NCBI GenBank assembly: GCA_021324435.1
Contig: JAJPIZ010000015.1
Span: forward strand, 1-38,398
Direction of reading: 5' to 3'
DNA from: Anaerolineae bacterium
GTDB taxonomy: Bacteria; Chloroflexota; Anaerolineae; Anaerolineales; Villigracilaceae
Length of the DNA: 38,398 nucleotides
The notes beneath the pieces are model-generated. The model did no database searches. It was not told the DNA's origin and saw nothing but the letters and a program-made list of their open reading frames with translations. Every line of letters begins with the position of its first letter. Position 1 is the first letter of the stretch. Of this stretch, positions 31,872 to 38,398 are shown in pieces. The translations under genes were made by a program, and so were the position numbers.

Positions 31872-32702
31872 TTGGTTAGGAAAAAGACTCTAATTGCAGT
31901 TGCGTTGACGTTGATTATAGTTGTCTTGCCGGTAGCATCGGTCTATGCCGCGCCGGTTGCGCAAACGGCGACGGTTGATTGCACCGTACAGAGCATTAAT
32001 GTTTCTACGGATTCGACAACTGGCACAACCAGTGTTGACATTACTTGCGCAGATGGCACAACTGCCAGCCTGACCACTGACGAGGCGCTCGCGCTCGGGT
32101 TGGTGACTCAGAACCCGGATGGCACGTTTACAGCCAATGATGCCGCGATCGGCCAGGTGATTCAGGTTACTCCTACAACGGAGGACCCGTGCGCCGCGCC
32201 GGCCAGTGGCGATACTTCGGGCGGCACGACTACTACAGGCAATACAACTTCAACCGGCGAAACCACTCAAACAAATCCGGTTGGCGAGGCATTGGTAAAT
32301 TTCTTCTGTCATTCTGCCGGCTTGACGCCTGATACGCTTCAAACCTATCGCGATCAGGGCGCGGGTTATGGCGTCATTGCCCAGGCCTGCTTCATGGCTC
32401 AACTTTTAGGCGATGAGTGCAGTGCTGTTTTGGATGCCAAGTTGAATGGCGACTACAGCGGCCTCACTCTGCCGAATGGAACGGAAGTGAGCAACTGGGG
32501 CCAACTGCGCAAGGCTGTGTTTGGAGCGTTGCTGGGCAAAGGAGAGCAATCATCCTACAACCTTGGCGCGATCATGTCTGGCCGCGTTCAGCCCGCTGAG
32601 GATGGAACACTCTCTCCGACGTCCGTCAATGATCACGGAAAAGGCAACCATGGCAATAACGGCCATGGCCACGGGCATGGCAATGGTCATGGAAAGCCGT
32701 AA
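31872..32702 (+). CDS. Secreted protein with His/Gly-rich C-terminal tail, unknown function
   Basis: The 276-residue protein starts at TTG 31872, chosen because GGAGG (31861-31865) is 6 nt upstream and no in-frame ATG or GTG fits. A signal peptide (RKKTLIAVALTLIIVVLPVASVYA, cleaved near residue 26) is followed by a Thr/Ser-rich region, a beta-rich part (30-100) and a Gly/Thr linker (about 115-140). A helical domain follows (about 145-235) with NFFCHSAGLTPDTLQTYRDQGAGYGVIAQACFMA and a WGQLRKAVFG segment. The tail HGKGNHGNNGHGHGHGNGH could bind metal ions. Cysteines (C36, C59, C101, and others) may form disulfides. It lies behind the Met-rich kinase gene on the same strand; a shared metal theme is inference. 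Confidence 0.75.
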   Translation: MVRKKTLIAVALTLIIVVLPVASVYAAPVAQTATVDCTVQSINVSTDSTTGTTSVDITCADGTTASLTTDEALALGLVTQNPDGTFTANDAAIGQVIQVTPTTEDPCAAPASGDTSGGTTTTGNTTSTGETTQTNPVGEALVNFFCHSAGLTPDTLQTYRDQGAGYGVIAQACFMAQLLGDECSAVLDAKLNGDYSGLTLPNGTEVSNWGQLRKAVFGALLGKGEQSSYNLGAIMSGRVQPAEDGTLSPTSVNDHGKGNHGNNGHGHGHGNGHGKP

Positions 32703-32723
32703 CCATTAATAGTGGATTGATTC

Positions 32724-32759
32724 AATAAGAGCAGGTCATAGGCCTGCTCTTATTATTTT
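32724..32759. terminator. Intrinsic terminator between convergent genes
   Basis: AATAAGAGCAGG (32724-32735) pairs perfectly with CCTGCTCTTATT (32743-32754) around a 7-nt loop and is followed by ATTTTG. Flanking A and T runs allow action on both strands. Confidence 0.88.
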
Positions 32760-32771
32760 GCATTGAAAAAA

Positions 32772-33422
32772 TTACGGGATAGGTTTTACAACGCCGAGAT
32801 CATCAATTCCTGGGGCGAACACTCCAATGTCTGTGCACGAATCCTGCCCGACGCGCTGGAGCAGTAGATCGTTCGAGGTCACATCTATCTGAATCGGTGT
32901 GTCCTTTTTGTAGGTTGTGTCCACGGTCAATTTTTGAGTCACCTGATACTTGGCGGGAAGTGACGGGGTGCACTGCGTTTTATCCGGGTGAGGCCGGCCT
33001 TCGTCCAGAGCGTGAAGCGTGGCGCAGACGTTTTGCAGATCCGCTGTGCCGAGATTCTGAATCGTCGCGTAGGCATTGGTCACTTCACCCATGCCGTGCG
33101 TGATGTCAATACTTGTGTTACACCCGAGGATGCTTACAGAAATTTGCACAGGCGGGGTTTGGCTTCCATCCGGAGTAGTAATGGTTGGCGCGACAGGAGT
33201 ATCGGTGAATGTCGGGCTGACGATTTGAGAGGTCGTTGTCACAGCGGGAGTGAATGTTGCAGTGAAAGGCGGGGCCAGAATGATGGGGGTGGGCGAGTAA
33301 ATGGCCGGCGTCCGCGTGGAGAACGGCGTTGGGATTTGATATGGCGCGGGACGAATCACCCACGCGTCACAACCAGCCAGCACAAGCGCCGCGAAGAGGA
33401 AAATGGGAAACAACCTTTTCAT
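32772..33422 (-). CDS. Lipoprotein with Pro/Thr-rich linker, unknown function
   Basis: The protein is 216 residues from MKRLFPIFLF (AAGGAG 9 nt upstream); an ATG 12 codons earlier is rejected. Lipoprotein signal ends LVLAGC with C17. Residues 20-90 are a low-complexity Pro/Thr linker (TPFSTRTPAIYSPTPI...). The C-terminal domain (about 95-216) is beta-rich and has several cysteines. ISVSILGCNTSIDITHGMGEVTNAYATIQNLGTADLQNVCATLHA resembles a domain for surface decoration with an Ig/CARDB-like strand pattern. The Thr/Pro linker style recurs in the lipoprotein at 13112. No function recognised. Confidence 0.75.
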   Translation of the reverse strand: MKRLFPIFLFAALVLAGCDAWVIRPAPYQIPTPFSTRTPAIYSPTPIILAPPFTATFTPAVTTTSQIVSPTFTDTPVAPTITTPDGSQTPPVQISVSILGCNTSIDITHGMGEVTNAYATIQNLGTADLQNVCATLHALDEGRPHPDKTQCTPSLPAKYQVTQKLTVDTTYKKDTPIQIDVTSNDLLLQRVGQDSCTDIGVFAPGIDDLGVVKPIP

Positions 33423-33518
33423 GCCCGACTCCTTTGTACAGACCAATTGTATCTTCAAGCGTTTTTCCCAACCTTAAAATAACTTGCCTTTTGACGCAAA
33501 GTATGTAAAAATAGGGAC

Positions 33519-33559
33519 GATCACGCCGTTGGGTGCCCCCCTCACCCAGCGGCGTGATC
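33519..33559. terminator. Intrinsic terminator, 17-bp stem
   Basis: GATCACGCCGTTGGGTG (33519-33535) pairs with 33543-33559 with one G-T pair. It lies 9 bp after the stop of the minus-strand oxidase gene. T-rich tracts occur on both sides (ATTTTT at 33560 on plus, ATTTTTAC after a short gap on minus). Confidence 0.85.
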
Positions 33560-33567
33560 ATTTTTAT

Positions 33568-34920
33568 TCAGAGTTGCCCGCTTTCGCTCCAGCTCTCTAG
33601 CTGCTTTCGATATTCGGGGTCATCGTAGCGCGAAAGAGAAAAAGCGTCTGCATACGATGGCAGTTTTTTCCCGATGATATGCGCCGCGAGTAACTCTCCT
33701 GCCGCGCAAGCGGACATAATTCCATAGCCCGACACAGCGCCGATCACGTATGCGCCTTCCATGGGCAGTGGCCCGGCCAGCAATCTGTTTTCGCGCGTCT
33801 TCGTGTAATAGCCCCCATCCAGTTGTGGTTTGGGCATTTTGCGGAAATAATTTTTCAAGCCCGGCAACATGCTTGACATGCCGCGCATGGCGATCTCAGG
33901 ATATTGGTTATCGAGCGGCGGCGGGAAGACCGGCTCCATCGCGCGCGTTTTGTATTCCCACAACATCAAAATCGTCTGGCTTTCACCCGCGCCTTCAGGC
34001 CGCGTATGTGCGCCCGCGGGAAACGGTTCGGTCAGCCATTTTGTTTCTGCATCGCTGACAAGCGCCTCGCGTTCATCGTCTGCCCACGGTAGAGATTGTT
34101 CATCGTCCCAAATCAACAGCGGCGCGTCACGCCCGACGACGCCGAGCGCATCTTTGAATGCGACCTTCAGATGCAATTCCGTGTAAACCGGAAGATCAAG
34201 ACCGAGCATTTGCCCGACCTGTTTGAGATATGGCCCGGCGGCGTTGACAAAAATGGGACATTCGATTTGCTCGCCACTGCTCAATTTGATTCCTTTGACG
34301 CGGCCGCTGGATATGTTCACGCTTTCGACGCGTTCCGCTTCAAACCGGACCCCAAACTTTTTCGCCGTTTCAAGTAGATACATGCCCATCTGTTGCGCGC
34401 TCAACCAACCCGCGCGGCGGACGTGTAACGCGGCGACCGCTTTCCCGGTCAGATATGGAAAATGTTTGCGGATAAGTTCATTGCCCAGCAAAAGATCCGC
34501 GCCGAGGGGTTGATGGCGGAATCCCTCCGCGGGCGCGGGCTGGTACGAGCCGTCAAACGAATGAACTCTCAATGGCCCCGCGCCCAGTTGTGAGGTCCGG
34601 GATGAACGTTCTTTCAATTCGGGGATTTTGTTTTCGTCCGCGGTCACATATAAATAGCCGCGTCGATTCATACGGAAAACGTTCCCACTTTCGTCGGCAA
34701 GTTCTTCCATCAAATCAATCGAGCGATTCATTAACCCCAGCAGGTCGGCATCCGGCCACCAGTTACGATAGCACTCGGTGGAGCGGTCGCTGGTGAGCGT
34801 GAGCGGCGCGCGCTCGTCAACAAGCAGGATGTCTTTGGCGCCTGCCTTGGCGAGATAATACGCGGCGCTGACTCCGGTGATGCCCGCGCCGCAGATGACG
34901 ATTTGATGTTTGTGAGTCAT
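33568..34920 (-). CDS. FAD-dependent amino-acid/amine oxidase (DAO family)
   Basis: The 450-residue protein runs from MTHKHQIVICGAGITG. The N-terminal dinucleotide fold has GAGITGVSAAYYLAKAG (10-26) and acidic VDE. The DAO family layout continues with ECYRNWWPD, GYLYV, LHVRRAGWLSAQQMGMYLLETAKKFGVRF, FVNAAGPYLKQVG and a late YVIGAVSGYGIMSACAAGELLA FAD motif. Relatives include sarcosine oxidase beta-type, glycine oxidase and D-amino acid dehydrogenases. Substrate cannot be chosen; an amine is possible given the region. The start lies 10-20 bp after a small CCCTCTCC hairpin on the same strand, with no good ribosome site visible. Confidence 0.85.
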   Translation of the reverse strand: MTHKHQIVICGAGITGVSAAYYLAKAGAKDILLVDERAPLTLTSDRSTECYRNWWPDADLLGLMNRSIDLMEELADESGNVFRMNRRGYLYVTADENKIPELKERSSRTSQLGAGPLRVHSFDGSYQPAPAEGFRHQPLGADLLLGNELIRKHFPYLTGKAVAALHVRRAGWLSAQQMGMYLLETAKKFGVRFEAERVESVNISSGRVKGIKLSSGEQIECPIFVNAAGPYLKQVGQMLGLDLPVYTELHLKVAFKDALGVVGRDAPLLIWDDEQSLPWADDEREALVSDAETKWLTEPFPAGAHTRPEGAGESQTILMLWEYKTRAMEPVFPPPLDNQYPEIAMRGMSSMLPGLKNYFRKMPKPQLDGGYYTKTRENRLLAGPLPMEGAYVIGAVSGYGIMSACAAGELLAAHIIGKKLPSYADAFSLSRYDDPEYRKQLESWSESGQL

Positions 34921-34932
34921 AGGTAAGAATTG

Positions 34933-34953
34933 CCCTCTCCGTTTAGGAGAGGG
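34933..34953 (-). other. Small hairpin between two minus-strand genes
   Basis: CCCTCTCC (34933-34940) pairs with GGAGAGGG (34946-34953), loop GTTTA. It lies 13 bp before the oxidase ATG in the minus direction. The surrounding ccctctcc...aggggtgagg wording is repeat-like. Confidence 0.5.
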
Positions 34954-34983
34954 TCGCGAAACACACAAAGCGCAGGGGTGAGG

Positions 34984-35244
34984 TCAATTAAATTTCGCTC
35001 TGAGTTCTTCCCAACTCGGTTCGACGAGAATTGTTCCATCCGGGAAGATGATGGTTGGCACACTGTGATAGCCATGATTGATCTCAGCCACGAAACGCGT
35101 GGCCTGCTCGTTGCCTTCGATCATGACCTGCATGAACGCGATGTTGTTGGCTTCAAAGAAGGCTTTGGCCCGGCGGCAGTCACTGCACGCCTCGGTGGTG
35201 TACATGACGATTTGGGATGGAGAGAATGTATACAGGTCGCTCAT
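34984..35244 (-). CDS. Glutaredoxin-like thiol oxidoreductase
   Basis: The protein is 86 residues from MSDLYTFSPSQIVMYTTEAC. The redox motif is C20-S-D-C23. VPTIIFPDGTILVEPSWEELRAKF supplies the cis-proline (after V) and the last strand and helix. Size and CxxC place it with NrdH/mycoredoxin-like glutaredoxins. Its sequence is clearly paralogous to the N-terminal domain of the next fusion gene upstream (same PTIIFPDG..LVEPS block). An earlier in-frame ATG is rejected because a -10 box (GATAAT, 35256-35251) lies only 6 nt before ATG 35244, and there is no ribosome site. Confidence 0.88.
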   Translation of the reverse strand: MSDLYTFSPSQIVMYTTEACSDCRRAKAFFEANNIAFMQVMIEGNEQATRFVAEINHGYHSVPTIIFPDGTILVEPSWEELRAKFN

Positions 35245-35250
35245 AGTCTG

Positions 35251-35259
35251 ATTATCGCA
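35251..35259 (-). promoter_or_regulatory. Extended -10 promoter 6 nt before the glutaredoxin-like gene (leaderless candidate)
   Basis: Minus strand TGCGATAAT: a TG one base before GATAAT (35256-35251) gives an extended -10. CAGACT follows, then ATG 35244. It lies right after the terminator of the upstream reductase gene. Confidence 0.6.
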
Positions 35260-35277
35260 TACTCGTTTCGTGGACGC

Positions 35278-35313
35278 AAAAACGAATGACACGAAGAGGC
35301 TCGTGTCGTTCGT
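35278..35313 (-). terminator. Intrinsic terminator after the fused reductase
   Basis: On the minus strand, ACGAACGACACGA (35313-35301) pairs with TCGTGTCATTCGT (35294-35282, one G-T pair), loop GCCTCT, followed by TTTTT. Confidence 0.88.
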
Positions 35314-35322
35314 CAGGAATTT

Positions 35323-36540
35323 CTATTCTCCCAGCGATTTGAGATACTCGCGGATGGCCAGTGCGGCGGAGGCGCCTTCGCCCGCCGCCGAAGCGGCCTG
35401 CTTGGTCGAACCCGCCCGCACATCGCCCGCGGCGAACACGCCCGGCAGGGAGGACATCATATGCGGCGCTTTGATGAAACCGCGTTCGTCGAATTCGGCT
35501 TTGTCTTTGAGCAGGTCGTTGTTAGGTGTGAGACCTACGAAAACAAAGACGCCGTCGTATTGCGCTTCTTTGGCTTGACCGCTGGCGTTGTCTTTCAGAA
35601 CGACTCCTTCGAGTTTGTTCTTCCCGCGCAACTCGGTGATGCTGTGATTCAAAATCACGTGCATGTTTTCTTTCTCGGCAACTTTATCCTGCAGGATTTT
35701 ACTGGCCTTTGGTTCCGGCGAGTTGACCAGAATATCCACTTGCGAGGCGAACTTGGTCAGGAATAAACCTTCTTCAAATCCGCTGTTACCGCCGCCTACC
35801 ACCAAAACTTTCTTGCCTTTGTAAAACGCGCCGTCACACGTCGCGCAAAAATGGACGTTGATGCCGATCAAATCATCTTCGCCCGGGACATTCATGCGGC
35901 GATAGCGCGCGCCGCTGGCAAGCAAAAGGGCTTTGCTGTGGTAGTGAATGTCGGAGCCGGTTTCGGCAATGACATATTGTCCGTCGCGGTTAATCTCCTG
36001 AACTTCCTGCGCCTGCAAGATTTCCACGCCGAATTTACGGGCCTGCCTCCCGAGTCGCTCAGCGAACTCTCCGCCGCGAATGCCCTCATCGAAGCCGGGA
36101 AAATTGTCGAGAGTCTGTGTGATGCCGGTTTGTCCGCCGAGTCCGGCTTTCTCGATCAACAAAACATCCAAGCCTTCACGCGCCAAATAAAAAGCGGAGG
36201 TGAGTCCCGCCGGACCGCCGCCGATCACAATCGTGTCGTAATATGAACGCTTGGCCTCGGTTTTGAGTCCAAGTTTTTTGGCGAGTTCCGCGTTGGACGG
36301 TTCGACCAGCACATCGCCATCAGGAAAAATAATGGTGGGGATGATTCGTTTGCCTTCATTGATTTTTTCGACGAAGGCCACGCTCTTGGGGTCTTCGTCA
36401 ATGTCCACGTTGTTATATTGCACGCGCTGTTCACCGAAAAATTGTTTGGCGCGTTTGCAGTCCGGGCACCAGACTGCGCCGTAAACCATGATGGATGAGG
36501 GCTTTAAACTATAAAGATCGGGATTCTTTTTCCGCGCCAT
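35323..36540 (-). CDS. Glutaredoxin-thioredoxin reductase fusion protein
   Basis: This 405-residue fusion has an N-terminal glutaredoxin-like domain (1-88) with C25-P-D-C28 and VPTIIFPDG-like IPTIIFPDG. It is joined to a complete low-Mr thioredoxin reductase (about 100-405): FAD motif GGGPAG (107-112), redox C232-A-T-C235, NADPH motif GGGNSG (249-254), and the C-terminal FAD loop GVFAAGDVRAGSTKQ. NADPH electrons could pass from the CATC site to the attached CPDC domain or to the free paralogue next door. AAGGAG lies 8 nt before the ATG. Terminator downstream; it is transcribed separately from the small glutaredoxin-like gene. Confidence 0.92.
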   Translation of the reverse strand: MARKKNPDLYSLKPSSIMVYGAVWCPDCKRAKQFFGEQRVQYNNVDIDEDPKSVAFVEKINEGKRIIPTIIFPDGDVLVEPSNAELAKKLGLKTEAKRSYYDTIVIGGGPAGLTSAFYLAREGLDVLLIEKAGLGGQTGITQTLDNFPGFDEGIRGGEFAERLGRQARKFGVEILQAQEVQEINRDGQYVIAETGSDIHYHSKALLLASGARYRRMNVPGEDDLIGINVHFCATCDGAFYKGKKVLVVGGGNSGFEEGLFLTKFASQVDILVNSPEPKASKILQDKVAEKENMHVILNHSITELRGKNKLEGVVLKDNASGQAKEAQYDGVFVFVGLTPNNDLLKDKAEFDERGFIKAPHMMSSLPGVFAAGDVRAGSTKQAASAAGEGASAALAIREYLKSLGE

Positions 36541-36595
36541 GCTGTCGCTCCTTTGGATGGATAGATAACGATAATGTTTGAGTTCTTACTTTGCT

Positions 36596-36686
36596 ATGTC
36601 GTTGCGAGGAGCCGCATCGCGGCGACGAAGCAATCTCCAATCTTTCGAGGAGATTGCTTTGGGGAAGAACACCCTCGCAACGACAT
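36596..36686. repeat. Dispersed palindromic repeat, family A, copy 3
   Basis: ATGTCGTTGCGAGG at one end and CCTCGCAACGACAT at the other are near-perfect complements. Inner arms GAAGCAATCTCC and GGAGATTGCTTT repeat the design of 11511-11606. It sits between the reductase start and the stop of the small gene at 36691. Confidence 0.9.
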
Positions 36687-36690
36687 AATC

Positions 36691-36918
36691 CTACATGGTT
36701 CTTTCCTTCGCGGCGCGCTCAAGGATTTGGAACCCTTTATCCATCAACCGCTTCAGCGCGGACCCGTCCACGGCTTGCCCGGTCTCGAGTTTTTCCAACG
36801 CCTTTAGCAGAGACCCGCGCACACCGCTGGCGCGATGTGCCCAATATGAATCAACGGAGACGCGCTCGAGGCGCGCGAGTAAAAGTCGAATGAGTTGAAT
36901 TTGTTCAGGGGATGCCAT
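36691..36918 (-). CDS. Small helical protein directly downstream of tRNA-Arg
   Basis: The protein is 75 residues from MASPEQIQLIRLLLARLERVS. It is predicted mostly helical with heptad-like Leu spacing (IQLIRLLLARLERV, GSLLKALEKLE, ALKRLMDKGFQILERA) and no cysteine or membrane segment. The start is 6 nt after the encoded CCA of tRNA-Arg. A longer ORF that starts inside the tRNA is rejected because its first residues are translated tRNA. No ribosome site is possible outside the tRNA. Function not recognised. It may be cotranscribed with the tRNA and freed as a nearly leaderless mRNA by tRNA 3' processing. Confidence 0.6.
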   Translation of the reverse strand: MASPEQIQLIRLLLARLERVSVDSYWAHRASGVRGSLLKALEKLETGQAVDGSALKRLMDKGFQILERAAKERTM

Positions 36919-36924
36919 AAAAGC

Positions 36925-37000
36925 TGGCGCCCCCGGAGGGATTCGAACCCACAACCTACTGATTCGAAGTCAGGCACTCTATCCATTGAGCTACGGGGGC
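36925..37000 (-). tRNA. tRNA-Arg(TCG), CCA encoded
   Basis: Minus strand 37000-36925: acceptor GCCCCCG/CGGGGGC, D arm GCTC-AATGGATA-GAGT, anticodon loop CTTCGAA with anticodon TCG (reads CGA), and T arm GTGGG-TTCGAAT-CCCTC. Discriminator G73 (36928) is followed by CCA (36927-36925). One mismatch each in the anticodon stem base pair 27-43 and the T stem. Confidence 0.95.
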
Positions 37001-37009
37001 GTAATCGAA

Positions 37010-37015
37010 ATTATA
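37010..37015 (-). promoter_or_regulatory. -10 box of tRNA-Arg
   Basis: Minus strand TATAAT (37015-37010) ends 9 nt before the mature 5' end of the tRNA; the -35 is weak. Confidence 0.55.
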
Positions 37016-37111
37016 CTCGATTGCCACTTCTTCATCCGCCAATCCGCGCTAACCTCGCGGAGTTTTGAATATTCGTGCGAATTCGTGAAGATTAGTGGAT
37101 AATTACTTGCC

Positions 37112-37141
37112 TTGCCCATCTCCATGTTTGCAAGGTAGAAT
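37112..37141 (+). promoter_or_regulatory. Probable promoter of the MoxR operon
   Basis: TTGCCC (37112-37117) and TAGAAT (37136-37141) are 18 bp apart; the ATG is at 37169 with AAGGA before it. Confidence 0.45.
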
Positions 37142-37168
37142 CAGCCCATCTCCCTTCAAGGACTTAAC

Positions 37169-38139
<971 letters not shown>

Positions 38140-38143
<4 letters not shown>

Positions 38144-38398
38144 ACGTCGGGCGCATCGTCGTCGCCCTTTTGATCTTCGGCGGCTTGCTCGGTTCATTGA
38201 TCACCGGCGCGGCGTTCTATTCGCACATCTTGTATCTGGGTTTGATCCTGTTGATCAGCGCGTGGATTTGGGTTCAAATCGTCGCGCGCGGTGTGCGCGT
38301 CACGCGTCAGGCGGATTTTTCGCGCGCCAGCGTCGGCGATATCTTCAAAGAGCAATTTGAAATTCTGAACATGAGCTGGCTTCCCGGTCTGTGGGTGG
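38140..38398 (+). CDS. DUF58-family protein, N-terminal fragment
   Basis: The gene starts at ATG 38140, overlapping the MoxR stop by 4 bp, and runs out of the window after 86 codons. Two hydrophobic helices (about 5-24 and 29-49) are followed by a cytoplasmic strand-rich start (VTRQADFSRASVGDIFKEQFEILNMSWLPG). That is the usual beginning of DUF58 proteins, whose VWA-like core would lie beyond the edge. The identification rests on position after moxR and on the two-helix start. Confidence 0.72.

Noticed and set aside
36919..36954. N-terminal extension of the small protein into tRNA-Arg (starting MWVRIPPGAPAF)
   Set aside because: These residues are the translation of the tRNA itself, a known annotation artefact. 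The start at 36918 is preferred.

Overview
The window reads as one contiguous piece of a bacterial chromosome, most likely from a Chloroflexota lineage (Anaerolineae-like). This placement is inference. It rests on the overall style of the proteins, many lipoproteins with Thr/Pro-rich linkers, several families of dispersed intergenic palindromes, tungsten-type aldehyde oxidoreductases and a bacterial Rab-like GTPase. No rRNA or ribosomal protein is present to settle it. There is no phage, insertion sequence or CRISPR array.

Layout. (1) 1-450: tail of a secreted fibronectin-III-like protein, closed by a strong terminator. (2) 593-10973: a nine-gene transcription unit between two intrinsic terminators. 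It holds an Lrp/AsnC regulator, two class III aminotransferases, a CoA-acylating (MmsA-type) aldehyde dehydrogenase, a putrescine aminotransferase (PatA-like) and a polyamine ABC importer PotABCD. (3) 11018-13109: a second Lrp regulator, apparently leaderless, and a saccharopine-dehydrogenase-family enzyme. (4) 13112-14786, minus strand: a Rab-like small GTPase beside a protein with a longin/roadblock-like C-terminal domain, followed by a lipoprotein. (5) 15079-21661: two aldehyde:ferredoxin oxidoreductases bracketing a frameshifted GABA aminotransferase and another class III aminotransferase. (6) 21668-25544: tRNA-Thr, a GT4 glycosyltransferase, and minus-strand 5'-3' exonuclease, zinc-ribbon membrane protein and NYN-domain protein. 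(7) 25719-28980: an Npt-like transporter, a GNAT-like protein and a Cache-HAMP receptor without output domain. (8) 28992-32759: a Met-rich PepSY-like protein, an OmpR-type two-component pair whose kinase has a Met/His-rich sensor loop, and a secreted protein with a His/Gly tail. (9) 32772-36540, minus strand: lipoprotein, FAD amine/amino-acid oxidase, glutaredoxin-like protein and a glutaredoxin-thioredoxin reductase fusion. (10) 36691-38398: a small protein directly behind tRNA-Arg, then MoxR ATPase and the start of a DUF58 protein.

How the parts could work together. Regions 2, 3 and 5 look like one amine and amino-acid catabolism island. PotABCD would import putrescine or spermidine, PatA would make 4-aminobutanal, and GabT-like and other aminotransferases would make further aldehydes. 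The aldehydes would be oxidised either by the MmsA-like enzyme to acyl-CoA or by tungsten AORs to acids with reduced ferredoxin. The substrates are inferred from families and neighbours.

The observations I would follow first are: the bacterial Rab-like GTPase with its longin-like partner; the AOR/aminotransferase cluster with a one-base frameshift in gabT; the Met-rich sensor kinase and Met-rich putative target, with a tandem 11-bp repeat promoter; a set of apparently leaderless genes with the -10 box 6-7 nt before ATG; and matching cysteine pairs in PotB and PotC.
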